Shown: positions 43,885-55,319 of the stretch, in pieces
Numbering within the stretch: position 1 is the first letter of the stretch
Layout of the letters: each line of letters starts with the position of its first letter
Assembly (NCBI GenBank): GCA_029945375.1
Contig: CM057062.1
Span: forward strand, 1,178,001-1,242,000
Length of the DNA stretch: 64,000 bases
Origin: Agaricus subrufescens
Taxonomy: Eukaryota > Basidiomycota > Agaricomycetes > Agaricales > Agaricaceae
Direction of reading: 5' to 3'
Notes under the pieces: model-generated
Told to the model about the DNA's origin: nothing
What the model saw: the letters and a program-made list of their open reading frames with translations, nothing else
The model's database searches: none
Made by a program: the position numbers and the translations under genes

Positions 43885-46790
43885 ATGCCTGACTTTTCCC
43901 TCCGCATTCCTCGATTTTTGCGTTCACGACGCTCGCGCTCACCCAAATCACCCCCAGCTGGTTCGCGTGATGATGCGGCCGCCTGCCAGGCTCCACATGT
44001 TATCCCATCTTCTGCCCTGTCTTCTTGTCCATCTTCCGTACATGGTGCTCCTAAGCATGCCGACCATGCTGAAATGGGTACTTCTCACTCACTACTCCCC
44101 AGTAAACTGGCTTACTCTCGAACTCCACAGACCCCCTCAGTATTAGTGGCCAGCCCCCGCAAAATTCCCAAACAATTGCACCAATCAATGTTGACGACGC
44201 GAACTCTGCATCCAATCGCGCTCTTTGGGATTCATTTGCACCACTGTCTAATCCCGCGGATACAACACCATCCCAGCATCTATCTTACCCACTTGCTATG
44301 CCTTCCCAACAAACTCCGGTTCCGGACCTACAAAGGGTGAGTTTATTTCGTAAAATTCACTTGTTAATAATGGGATTAATGCATTCAAAGACACATGCAG
44401 GCAAGGAGTTTCCATCACTATACCGCCAGCATCAAGGCATGTTCATCAAGCGCACAATCTTTTCGCAACAGGGAACTTCATTGATGTTAGCAACCTGAGT
44501 TGTAAGAGTTGAATTCTATCCGCGTGAATAGTCATCTCACGAACAGTATCTCTAAAAGTGACAAATAATATCAACAATTCAAACAACTGTAAGCAGCGTA
44601 CTCGTTTCGTTACCACTACTGATCGTCTCTCTGGTAGTCATGGAGAAGTTTCTGAAGGAAACGATCCCTGGAGCAGCAGCTGATTCTTCTGCTCGCGATC
44701 CTCCCCCACGCTGTCATCCTGGAACTCGTTTGGCCATTCTAGAACGATGCCTATATTTTGTCGCTCACTGCAACGGGGCGAAAAAAATGCGCTGGGTAGT
44801 CGGAGCAGCCGGTGTAGGCAAGTCTGCCGTCATGCAAAATGTGGCTGAGTCTCCCCAGTCCGAAGTCACCTGCAACGCGTGGTCTTCTTTTCTGTCAACG
44901 GACGCAGTGACGGGACAAAGGCCATCATGACCCTTTCCTACCAGTTCGCTGCCAAATCAAAGGTGTATCGCAATGTCATCGAGGGCCAGGTCACCGATGA
45001 CCCCAGGCTCCTTCAGTCGTCGATGACCATCCAATTCGAAAAGTTCATCATCCAGCCCTTCATCCATGACCCGGACTTAAACGCTGCCGGCCGCTTGTTG
45101 ATCATCATTGATGGTCTTGACGAGTGTAGTGACACGCGCATCCAGATCGAGCTCCTCCGCCTTATTTCTAATTTCTGTGCCTCGTATCCTTCGTCGCCCA
45201 TCGTTTCGCTCATCGCCAGCCGCCCCGAACCACATATCACTTCCTTCTTTTCCCGGCCCGAGGTTGCACTAGTATATGAGAAGGAGGAAATTGCTGTAGA
45301 TTCCGATGAGGCTCGGGCAGACGTTGAACGCGTTCTGCGCCACGATTTGGCGGAGATTGGGAAAGCGTCCGAATTTCTTGGTCCTCGATGGCCCGACCAA
45401 CGTGATTTGTGGAAACTAGCCAGCGCTGCGGGTGGACTATTTGCGTACGCGCATACTGTCATCAGATACATTGGCGACTCGAGTATCGGAGACCCAGCGC
45501 TGCAGCTATCTGATGTTCTGAAGGTCATTGATGAGCTTCCGATGCATGACGTACCACGAGATCAGCATCCAATGGCTCTACTTGATGCATTGTATGCCCG
45601 AATCCTGTCCAATGTTCCTCCAAAAATCATGATAAATGCCCGGAAAATCTTGTTACTACTGGCGTCGGAGTGGGATCTGGCCTTAGACTTTGGCAGTTCG
45701 TTCATTGTCATGTGCAATTGGCTAGGTATGACTGCTGATGAAGCATATGCTGCTCTCAATCGTCTCCGGTCGGTTTTGGATTTTCCTCCACGTCACAAAG
45801 CTCATAAAAAACCACTGAAACCATTCCACAAATCGTTCATCGACTACCTATTCCGGTCCGGGTTTTCCACTGATCTCAAACTTGAAGCACAAGAAATCAA
45901 AACTCGATGCGCATTCAGGGTACTAGTTAAAACCCCTGGTGGTGTTCGTTTCGGTGGTGTGGACTCTTCGTTCCGTTATGGCGAGCTGGTTAGCACTGGT
46001 GGTACTGGTGACCAGATTTTGATTACTTGGCGCGCTGACGAGGTAATTGATTGGGATGATGATAACATACGCTTGAGTTTGTTTAAGCTGGCTGTGGGAG
46101 AGGTTGCGGCCGGGGTGAAACGAGGAGATCCGGTATTCCAGACAGAGTCCTGCATCAGACTCTTGACCACTCAGTTTGAGACTTATCAGGACGAACATTT
46201 CCCATATCGTGAATTGCGCGACTTTGTGTTTGTGAGTGCCATATAAGCTATTCATTCCTACTTTGTGTGACTGAAAATATACATAATTAAAGGATAAATC
46301 TCTATTTCATGGATTTATGAAAAACGGCGTACTCAAACAAATACCTGCAAAGTCAATCCCCATTCACAATACCAGCCAATATTGTGACTTCAAACTGCAA
46401 TTTCATTGTCCTGCTTCAACGACAATTCGACCTGATCCATGGAATTCATCTTGCAAGGCTAGTCAAGCGTTTGCGTTTATAAGCCTCCGCTTATTTTGTT
46501 CTCTACAGCATAAACAAAGAGGACAATGGGAGCAAGGAAAAGAGCAGAATTGGACGACAACTTTTGGTCCGGATGATTGTACTTTCTGTGTTGAAAGGCT
46601 TGAACGCCAGTTGAAAACGTTGATTGACCGGCGCTCAGATCACCCTGTCTTGATAATGTTCACTTCCGAGCTACGTTGTTGTGTGCAAGTTCAGTTTGTT
46701 GATCCAGAGGATAATGTATCGGAGTGGACGTACTGGTTGTGGGTGCTTTTTTTTCGAGAAGACCGCAGGCAACTTGGGGGCACTATATAA
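43885..46790 (+). pseudogene. NACHT-domain NLR-like protein, copy D (broken)
   Basis: The most diverged copy. Exon 1 starts MPDFSLRIPRFLRSRRSRS but changes frame between about 44,090 and 44,106; the later part (to 44,336) is clearly coding in another frame, and its junction to exon 2 is also out of phase. Exon 3 is longer than in A-C (42 versus 33 nt). Exon 4 starts with ATG 44,640, and a single base is missing after 44,880 compared with A-C, shifting the frame just after the P-loop (GAAGVGKS). Beyond it the frame is open to 46,231, with Walker B LIIIDGLDEC and LIASRPE intact. In the last intron the donor has GC instead of GT, and the 51-nt intron is in frame and stop-free. Probably non-functional, unless the sequence has errors or a short product from the downstream ATG region is used. 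Confidence 0.82.
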
Positions 46791-47021
46791 TGTATTATGT
46801 ATTTTCAAAGCTATAGAATTCATTGCTCATTTTGAAATTCTAGTCTCAGAAATCGTGAACAACAGATTGAAAGAGGTGGATAATATTATCACATTGTCAA
46901 AACCAAAGAAAATTAAGGACACAACTTCAAGTCGAATACCGGGTATAATAATAAATATGTACTTCTGAATCAATTCAGTCCGTAGAGCTAATGATAGTCG
47001 CATTTGTTTGTTGATTTTGGA
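46791..47021. other. Short convergent intergenic region
   Basis: Separates the NLR copy D stop from the stop of the minus-strand gene. AT-rich, no gene. Confidence 0.5.
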
Positions 47022-47858
47022 CTACCGAATCCAGGTGACATTATTGTTATTTCCAGTGACGCTGGCAGACTGATCCACATAGATATTCTTCACGCTTCCA
47101 CCCATCTGTACATAGTTGACTCTGTTGACTCGCCCAGTCCCTCTGGGTGTCCAATGTCGAGATGGCCATGATGTATGATAGGATGTGTCGAGAGACGGTG
47201 ATGGGGGTGGTGAAGGAGAACCACGAGAGGATATCCCTGAACTCGAATGTATATCGGAAAAGGGGAACCCAGGCGGAAACGAAGGAGGCTGAGCCCAACC
47301 TGCCTGTAACATTGGTGGTTGCCCAAAATTGGGAGCATGAGTTACCGTATTGACTGAGTAATAAGGTGGCGGAAGGAAGCTGTTTGTTTGAGCGTTCTGT
47401 TGAATGTTGACAAAATTCACAGCTGGGTCAAAGAACGTTCCAGAGGTTTGGAAGTCGTTGGTTCTCGAAGTCTGGCCATAATAATAGGGTTGATCGCGAA
47501 ATGACGATGAAAATCCATCATCAGGGATCGAACCTCGTGCTCTCTCCTCCCATTGCCTCATGGCTCGTTCTCGGCCAATCCTTTCCTCCTCCGTAGCTCG
47601 AATTTTCTTCTGTAGCTGTGGATTACCCTGTGCGTCACCGAGATATTCATTATGCCACCACACACCACCCTCGAGAGTGAACGACCAGCAGACACCAGAT
47701 GGCTCTATCTGGATAGCGGTCGTCGGGTTTGGGTCACTGAAGCGATTATGAACTCGACTGAAATGAGTGTCCTTGTCAATGATAATTTGTTGTCCGTAAT
47801 CGAGGTCGATGATGGTCTTCGCATGTCGGTTAATCTGTGGTGTCGAGAGCGAAGTCAT
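47022..47858 (-). CDS. Orphan protein with Asn/Gly-rich C-terminal tail
   Basis: A single frame of 278 residues from ATG. Family not recognised. Residues 1-80 look folded (IIDLDYGQQIIIDKDTHF, and GVCWSFTLEGGVWW near 57-70). Residues 85-110 are a charged helix. 110-240 is Pro/Ser/Gly-rich and disordered, with NIQQNAQTNSF. The last about 33 residues contain MGGSVKNIYVDQSASVTG followed by four Asn, reminiscent of the short amyloid-type signalling motifs that couple fungal NLRs to partner proteins. That resemblance is only by eye. It is convergent with the broken NLR copy D. No signal peptide or membrane helix. Confidence 0.6.
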   Translation of the reverse strand: MTSLSTPQINRHAKTIIDLDYGQQIIIDKDTHFSRVHNRFSDPNPTTAIQIEPSGVCWSFTLEGGVWWHNEYLGDAQGNPQLQKKIRATEEERIGRERAMRQWEERARGSIPDDGFSSSFRDQPYYYGQTSRTNDFQTSGTFFDPAVNFVNIQQNAQTNSFLPPPYYSVNTVTHAPNFGQPPMLQAGWAQPPSFPPGFPFSDIHSSSGISSRGSPSPPPSPSLDTSYHTSWPSRHWTPRGTGRVNRVNYVQMGGSVKNIYVDQSASVTGNNNNVTWIR

Positions 47859-48074
47859 GATGATGGTGGTAGAAAGTTAGCTTGGTACAGGAGCATATAT
47901 GGCGTAGCCACCTTTATAGTCCGAAGCCGTGCCGCGTATGCCCTTCTGATCACTCAAGCTTCTTTTGAATGAGTCAGAATAACGTTCAGCTGTGTTGCCT
48001 TGACCTCTCGTTTACTCCACTGTAAACCTCCGGATACTCTGACACAACTGAGTCCCACTCTTATGCCCAACCAA

Positions 48075-49740
48075 TCAAACATCCCCCTGCGCTGAAATTG
48101 CTGTCAGAGCCAGCTTCTGGGTTGTCGGTCGTGGTTGGTAAAGCACGCTATACTTGGTCCTTGACTTTGAGAATACTGGTCCATGCGTTCCTGGACCGAG
48201 GAGACAGTGCCTGTAGAGGAGAACAATAGCCTTGAACGGGTTCATAGGGGTCGAGATGCCTATTAGGGGATAGGAACTGCCCAAATAAAGTGCGCGTAGC
48301 CGTCGAACACGGGCATTGACTCCATACCTCAATCCTCTGGCGGGATACCCATCATCCCTCATTCCCTACCATGGTCAGAATCGTAAATGCAAACACTGCC
48401 TCAGAAATGATGGGGAGACCGTATTAGGAGAACCGGCGTTGAGAGAGCAAGGTCGTCATGGATTATTGAGCACTAGTGCTCGGATTGATCCCTGAAAGAG
48501 GAGCTCACCTTATTAGCCCTGGAACGCCCAATCTTGAATAGCTGTTATGATGAGGCAAGTGATACGACCGGATGGAGCGAGTTGAGGGGCAGTACTTCAC
48601 ACCCACGAGCAGGAATTCATGGGGAGACGAGGTAGATCGGTGCCATGAGAAATGCGTCAAGCACTAATGCAATAGTAAGTCAACGATCCTGAGGCGTTTC
48701 GTCTCCGGTTATACAGTCATCCATATGTCCCATGTCACACCTCCTCTAAAGCTTTGTTGCTGCATTTCGCGAGGAGGCTTACCAATGCAGGTGATCTCCG
48801 TCATCCTTCTCTCATTAGGAACATCATACCTGTCAAGTAATGACGAGTTCATGTCTCGGCGAAGATAGAGTTTATGCATCTCTTCCTGATTTCTTGGTGT
48901 GAGCGTAAAGTCAATGTCAACTCTGAAGAAGGTGCGTGACATTGACAAGAGCCGGTTCTGTCGGAAAATGCCGCAGTTTCCTCATTGTTCCTGCATTGTC
49001 CTCATCCAGATCATTAGATCCGTGCCTCAACATGACCAGGGTACCGTCCCCATTTTCTGCCGAACATTCTATATATTGAGGCGCGTATATCCGTACTAGC
49101 GTAGGGTATGATCTCAGAATCTGCAGAGTTCTACTCGACGGGCACAGTCGGTGTGGGCGTTATCTACGGTCTCAGGCTCCACGATCTCTCAGTCGTTTCT
49201 TCGTTATCTCCAGCGGTCCTGTTACTTACGTTTGTGTATCCCCGGAAGCATCAATAATTCGGCAGTTCACGATTCTGACACCTTCTAGCACACCAACATT
49301 CCGGTAAACACATCTCTCCAACGCACCGGCCGCGGTCGCACCATCGGGGTGCGGTGAGAATAGCTGTGAAATATTCGTCTAAATCTAACTCAAAGCAAAA
49401 ACCGATCGCAGCGTGTCATCCGCATACACCGATCGCCGATATGTCAAAACTAGGGCTACGAACCCCACTCAGGTAGTGCAGGGATGCCAAGGACAGCAAA
49501 CTCTCAGTCCTGTCTGTGACGATAAACGAACGACAATGGTGGTCTATTATTGTTGCCAGGTTTCCAGTTATCGCGAACAATAATCCAGATGATGACAATG
49601 TCAGATTACGTGCGCCAAGGCGGTATAATATCCTCAGTGTTGGAATAATAACACGTGTGTTCATGCATACAAATCACACCTTGAGCGAAGGCTTCTTTTA
49701 TGGGCACCAGTGGCTGAAAGCAACCTCGCGAATCATCTCG
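48075..49740 (-). CDS. Unidentified multi-exon gene (model incomplete)
   Basis: No single long frame exists, but a chain of minus-strand exons with matching phases can be read. 49,363-49,230 (LFSPHPDGATAAGALERC...) ends at GTAAGT. 49,112-49,045 (YPTLVRIYAPQYIEC...) ends at GTACCC. From 48,980 the frame runs GNCGIFRQNRLLSMSRTFF to about 48,712. A further exon from about 48,664 (CLTHFSWHRSTS...) runs to a GTGAGC donor near 48,510. An open frame at 48,362-48,075 may be the last exon, but its phase does not fit my join. Upstream, 49,600-49,490 also reads as coding (WIIVRDNWKPGNNNRPP). I do not recognise the protein. Start, end and some junctions are uncertain. Confidence 0.4.
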
Positions 49741-50691
49741 TGAGCTCGGCCAGGGGCGGCTCAGACGTCACGGGTATTAAAGGCTCATATTATGCTCATA
49801 TCCAGCTCATATCAATCTTGAAATTGATTCCTACCAGATGTTGACCACTCTTGGTTCAGTCAACACACGTAGGATGTCGGGGGAAGATACAGGCTAAAAA
49901 AACACCTTGTTCAAACTAACAATATTCCACTTGATATCTGATTACATCACCAGTATAAACAGATCTGATCACAGATATTCATCAAGTCCGTTCTGGACTC
50001 TTCTCTTTCGAAATTACTTTCGAGTTTGGTTACTCATAAATCTCAAGGTAGAGATATGAATGAGATCCACAAGATCAGGTTGTCTCCGAACTATGCGGTG
50101 GCATAAACCCCCAGGCACGTGGCAGTAGGTCAATGCTTCTATCTAGGCTCGCGCAAACGACTTGCGCTATCAGCCAGGCTGTTCAGACTTTAGTAAATAC
50201 TTTGGTCCGTGCAAGTTCATTCCATACTCGACTCCCAGGTTCAACCGAATGATGTCCTTGGTCTTTTCATTTGTTTATCTGCCTGCCTGCTCCGCCGGGA
50301 CCCTGTCCGGCCAACTCCAACTCCAATAAATAGGATGCCCTGATAATGGATTTATTAACCTAATTTAGCCCTTTATTGAGGTGACATTTTTTCGGTAGTG
50401 GAGAATCTGATCTGCCGTCCAGGGATCGAATGATATTAGCACCTCGGTCGCTTAATATCAATTCAATCAACGGGAAGATTGATGCATATTGTGGGTGTCT
50501 GAGAAAAAATCAGCTACGAACCCTGGGCGCTCAGCCTCATGCTTCGAAACTCTAGATATGCTCCGATTCAAATAAGACTAAACATTACAGCTTTGTGGGT
50601 GCCACACTGAGGCCTTCAAAATGCTATAAATCCGATGCCGAACCCCCCGTTCTTGCCTCCAGGCAATCCAGTATTCTTTTTTCCCACTACG
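49741..50691. other. Intergenic region
   Basis: No gene seen; holds the promoters of the divergent flanking genes. Confidence 0.5.
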
Positions 50692-51273
50692 ATGTCTAGC
50701 TCCGCGTCAAGTAGTAAGGATTATCTCAATTGAGGATCGCAATGCGATACTAATAATGGGGAAGGCCAGACTCAACGTCGGGATTCAAGTGGTTCAAGCA
50801 GCAGCAACCTTACTAAGGCGTCCTCGAGCTCAAGGAGAGTCCTGCCCGAGACAACTAAGAGCGAACAGACAGGACCAGAGGCCCAGTCCTCTCAATCCCC
50901 TGCGGCCTTTCCCGCTGGTACAACCACCAACGTCAATGATCAGGAAACAAGTTCCCCACAACTTAGTCAATACACTAGTAGCGCTTCCTCTTCCGCCTCT
51001 CACCCAAGTAAGCCCTCTTGCTCTTTACCGCACCTACACGAATGATTCAAATACCACGGTATAGGCCCTACTACTGAATCGAAATTGAAACCGGCGGATG
51101 AAGATATTTGGTCACAAGCTATACAGGGGCCCAATGTTCCGGAGGAGGTGAAAGCGATTGTACGAACTGGGAGACACGTCTGGAGTCGAGGAATTGTACC
51201 GAAGACTAATACTACTGCTACGCCCGCTGAGTCAGGTCGTTTCTCGCTCCCTGGAGAGTTTGTACATATTTGA
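50692..51273 (+). CDS. Small Ser-rich protein, three exons
   Basis: Exons 50692-50710, 50765-51007 and 51065-51273 join in frame into about 156 residues. Intron 1 (54 nt) has a perfect TACTAAT branch site and ends GAAG; intron 2 (57 nt) is GTAAGC...TATAG. The first 90 residues are Ser/Thr/Gln-rich and disordered (MSSSASS, SSGSSSSNLTKASSSSRR). The C-terminal 65 residues look more ordered, with DIWSQAIQGPNVPEEVKAIV and a Trp. Function unknown; no membrane segment or signal peptide. Short single-frame readings in the other frames of exon 2 are shadows. Confidence 0.62.
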
Positions 51274-51900
51274 TGGAGGAAGGATTCGGTTCTGTGTCAG
51301 CGAATCCTACTATGAGTCTGTGGTTTAACGTTTATGGGTTACGGCCGTATTCAATTGATTGTTATGCTTTTTTTTTCTCCGCACTTTTCTGTGAGGTAAT
51401 GGAACTCGGACCGTCAGTCGCTCAGGATGAATAGTCCGAGAGAGTCCTGCCCGCCAGTGAGAGGGGTCTTTACCTTAAATGTAGAGTGCAAGGCAGTACG
51501 CGATCAACACCTTGTGATCTTGTTCTTTGGCACAGCCACTGTACAGCACCCTTTCCAACCAGTCCGCTAATAATGCAGAAAACATCTGCACTGGCGACAT
51601 CTCATGTATAACTTTACCTGAAGTAGTTTATCCGGAGGCTGTACATATTGATATGTGCTCTTGCTGTCCAGGCAAGAAGGCACACACGGTATGTGTGCCT
51701 TATTTTCGTTGTTTTGTTGCATGCGCAGTGACCTCAGCGCGTGTGACAGCCTTCTCGACTAGACCGTCTTTTGTTGTGCTCAGAACGGTCATACTGGATC
51801 ACTGCGCACGTGCACCCCTGAGCATATACATAATCACACATTGTCAGGGGGCTTCATTCAACACGACTCTTCTCAAACTTCCAATCATCCATTCATCCCG
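51274..51900. other. Intergenic region
   Basis: Probable terminator of the upstream gene and promoter of the downstream one. No gene supported. Confidence 0.5.
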
Positions 51901-52628
51901 ATGTCGGATAGCGACCGCTCCGATACTCTCTCTACCATATCCACTGTTAGCAGTCTAACGAACAGCGAATATTTAGACTCCCCTCCCCCTTACTCCCCCC
52001 CTAGGATTCACGCTGAACCCGAGTTAAAGCCTAGTGACCCACCAACAGACGATGAAACTCTGACATCTACCTTGACCACTGCATCTACTTCCACACGGCG
52101 TGAACCGTCGATATCCTCACCTTCTCCTGTGGCCAGTCGTAGTCTTGTTCCACGATCGCCTTCCCCGCCACAGCAACAGAGGAAGAAAGTCAGGCAGGAA
52201 AGCACAGGCCGCAACCACGTAGATGATTACTCGAACCGCCACAATAATGATTCCCCCCGCAATCGCAGCAGTGCTCCAGCACGGCCTCCACGCGTTCAGA
52301 GGCAGGACCCCCACCCACCACAAGCACCGGCAATGATTGCGTCATCCTCACCGCCACTTCCATTGACCTCATCATTCCCACCCAACCCACCGCCACCACC
52401 ACCACCGCCCCGGGCGCCTGATCCGCCCAGGAATAATAACATGTATATGGGTGCTAATCCATGGATGCATCCTGCTCAGGGATTTAGTATACATCAATCT
52501 GCGTCGCCGTCAGGTGCTTCGCAATCGATTAATTTTTTTGGGCCTGCTATTCCCCCTCCCCCTGTACCGCCCCCGCCCCCGCCGCCTTTTATGCCACAAA
52601 ATTATTACCCTCCAAATGTACCGAGTAA

Positions 52629-52662
<34 letters not shown>

Positions 52663-53124
52663 AATATGGGTGGTATGGAGGATATGAGACGTGGTATGGA
52701 GGATATGAGGAGGAATATGCAGCAGGGAATGGAGGACATGCGTAATTCGATGCGACAAGCGCATTTTGAGATGAATTCTGCCTTTCATGGTGGTAGTCGA
52801 CCTCATCGACATTCACGTGCTCCTCGTACATCTTATAACAGTGCTGAAAGCCTGAGGATGGTTGTTATTGGGAATCAGGCTTATGACGCGGATGACCTAG
52901 ACGATGGGGCTTTGGTTATCAATTCCGGTAGGAGAAGGGGGTCTGGAGGGAATAGGATAAGTGTGAATGGCCAGAATTATGGTGTTTGGGGAGGTGGTCG
53001 TGGCGGTAGGCATGGGTCCTATGCTGTTTCTGTTAGTTCTGCTGGAGGGGGCCAAGCCGTGTCCCAGACCTACGTTGGAAGTGACGGAAATAGGTATACC
53101 TACAATGCATATCAAGGACTGTAA
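51901..53124 (+). CDS. Pro/Ser-rich low-complexity protein with Met-Gly repeat
   Basis: A single exon of 407 residues from the first ATG (MSDSDRSDTLSTISTVSS). Segments: Ser/Thr/Pro-rich (1-160); polyproline runs (about 165-180 and 225-245) broken by a Met/Gln/Ser-rich stretch; an (MG)n tract at about 243-255; repeated MEDMRRGMEDMRRN units (about 258-285); then a basic and a Gly/Ser/Tyr-rich tail ending in SQTYVGSDGNRYTYNAY. No catalytic motif. Such composition suits a scaffold or phase-separating protein; function unknown. The frame is intact. Confidence 0.75.
52629..52664 (+). repeat. ATGGGT hexanucleotide microsatellite in coding sequence
   Basis: Five consecutive ATGGGT units followed by an imperfect one encode the Met-Gly tract. 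Copy number changes would keep the frame. Confidence 0.85.
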
Positions 53125-55319
53125 TCATCCCTCTGTTTTTTGCTTCTTGCTTCTTTTTTTATGTTGTTCTTGACAAAGGCTGGGTGTACGCATATAAATG
53201 ATCTCTTTACGCTGTATGCGTAAACAAAGGCTGGTGACCTGTGTGTATTTTCAAAAACGCTGTTCGCCCTTTAGATCTCACATGGCGGGTTTTGTATCTC
53301 GGCAAACTGCCCGAGGGGTCATCAAAGAAGTCAACGGCCGCCGTGGGTGTGTCCATTTTGTCAGATTGACTTCATCTTCATTTTGTAACGAACGAGATCT
53401 TGGTTATAAATATTGATTTTGTTGATGCAACCGAAGGGAACTTAAGGGCGGCCGGTGGTTTCGTTGCTTGATTGTCCGATTCTCCCGAATCGGTAGGTAC
53501 TACCTTTCGATTACGCATGTTTGGCGAGATTTTTTTTATTTTTGGGTGGTTTAAAAATAGGTTTGTGACTTTTTGCCTAGATTGGAGATGGTGGGGGAGG
53601 AAGGGGCGGGTGGAGGGTGTGATGTAGAGAGAATGAAACTGTTTATCATCATGGTGATAAGTTTTATTTTGGGGGGGAGTCTAGATTGGGGCTTCTGGGT
53701 TCTTGCGATGCCAGGGTTCAACTTTATGTGCTTCTGACTTGTTTGTTTGATTTGATCCGGGGACTTGCGTGGCCTGTTGTGTATACCTTACATATTGATT
53801 CACATCTTCTCACTTGTCATCATTTCTAATGGTGATATGTCATCTAGTGTTCTGTATCAGAGAAAAGTCTTGGATAAGTAAAGAGCTTTTCGATCTACCT
53901 CCGAGGAGAAAAACCGCTACGGTGGCTTTTTTTTTTTTTGTTTGCGTCAATTAATTATTTTTAAGTAAAAGCTTTTTGTGTCCAGAAGCTTGTCGTGAGA
54001 GAGCGCATGACGAGTGGTACACTAGGACATTTCGGGGAGTCGGAACGATACCGAAGCCGATTGTCAAAGAGTCGCGTGAAAATTCTTAATTCAATTGCTG
54101 AGATGTACGTGTTATATATACTTTGTATGACAGAATAGGTGTACGGGCCTAGGACCTTACCGAAGGTATGGCGCGGGAGTGATATTGGTCAGTGACAACG
54201 CCCCTCACGGATGTGGTATTGATGCGGATCTTCTATGTGTTTGCTTTCTTTTTCCCCCCCCCTGGGAGCCTGCTTCTTGAGGGTCTAGACTGTGGAAATC
54301 AATTGATACAAAGAGGATGATGGATTGCCGCGTCATTGCCGATTTTCTGCCTTTTTTTTAGGACGGGGAGAGGATAAAATAAAATAAAATCTACGGCATG
54401 TGTTTAGCCGATGATGATGATGATGAAAAGGTGCTACTTGTATCAGCTATATCAAAAACCTGTTTGGGTTATTTTAGTTTCGGATACGGTAGTGCGCCTA
54501 GTGGAGTGGTACTAGTGAGGTGTTAAATTGGCTCGGAGAACGCTGTTGCGGGGTGAGTTTTCCGTTCATTTCTACGGGAAATTAGCCAAGAGATGTTAGA
54601 ATGTGATGCCGCCGTTGAGAAAGAATGAAGGGCGGCGCTGGGAGAGCGGGGAAAAAAAAAAAGGAGACGGCCCGGACGTTTCGTTCTCCTTTCATTTCTA
54701 CTGACTCTCACCCCAAGTGAGATTTTCATTCTTCTTCATCAGTACAGGTGGAAAAGCCCACGCCAAGTGCCTTAGATATACCGTTTTTGAATATAAAAGT
54801 TTATCTTGCATGCAGGGTTGAAAACGGTATGAATGAATGATCATTTGATGGAAAGTTCCGGAGAATCTTGGAAACCGAGGGAATGCGCGTCAGCAATCTA
54901 ATCGCGAGTAAGAGGGTGTGATGGTGCTGAGGGGATTTCGGGGATGGTTAGGGGCGGCTTCCGGAGGTGTTGTCGTGGACATTGACTAACGGATTAGTAC
55001 ATTAATAGAGCACAGCCGCCGCCGTACCGGGTTGCGTTTTTGTATGATATTGCCAAGTTTGTCCGTTTGACACACTTACAACATCTCTTCCATACTTAAC
55101 TGTGGTCCGTTAGGCCCGCTGTTCCGTACCAAAATGGGTGGTTTTTTATATCTCGCTGGGCCCAACAAAACCGCTCTCTTGTCTCCGTCCTCCCCTCCTT
55201 CCCCCCACCTTTCCCTTCCCTTTGCTAAGCTTTCGCCTTCGTTCTCCTTCTTTCACTTTGATCTTAAACTTTCGTTCGTTGGAAACACCAAGCGCTCTGT
55301 TGGAGAGAGAGAGAGATAA
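53125..55319. other. Long intergenic region
   Basis: No coding frame supported in 2.2 kb. Contains homopolymer runs (T near 53,930, A near 54,655) and, at 55,160-55,260, a pyrimidine-rich tract typical of a fungal core promoter ahead of the gene at 55,320. Confidence 0.55.

Noticed and set aside
53125..55319. Hidden gene in the 2.2-kb gap
   Set aside because: I looked for splice-linked frames on both strands and found none with convincing composition.
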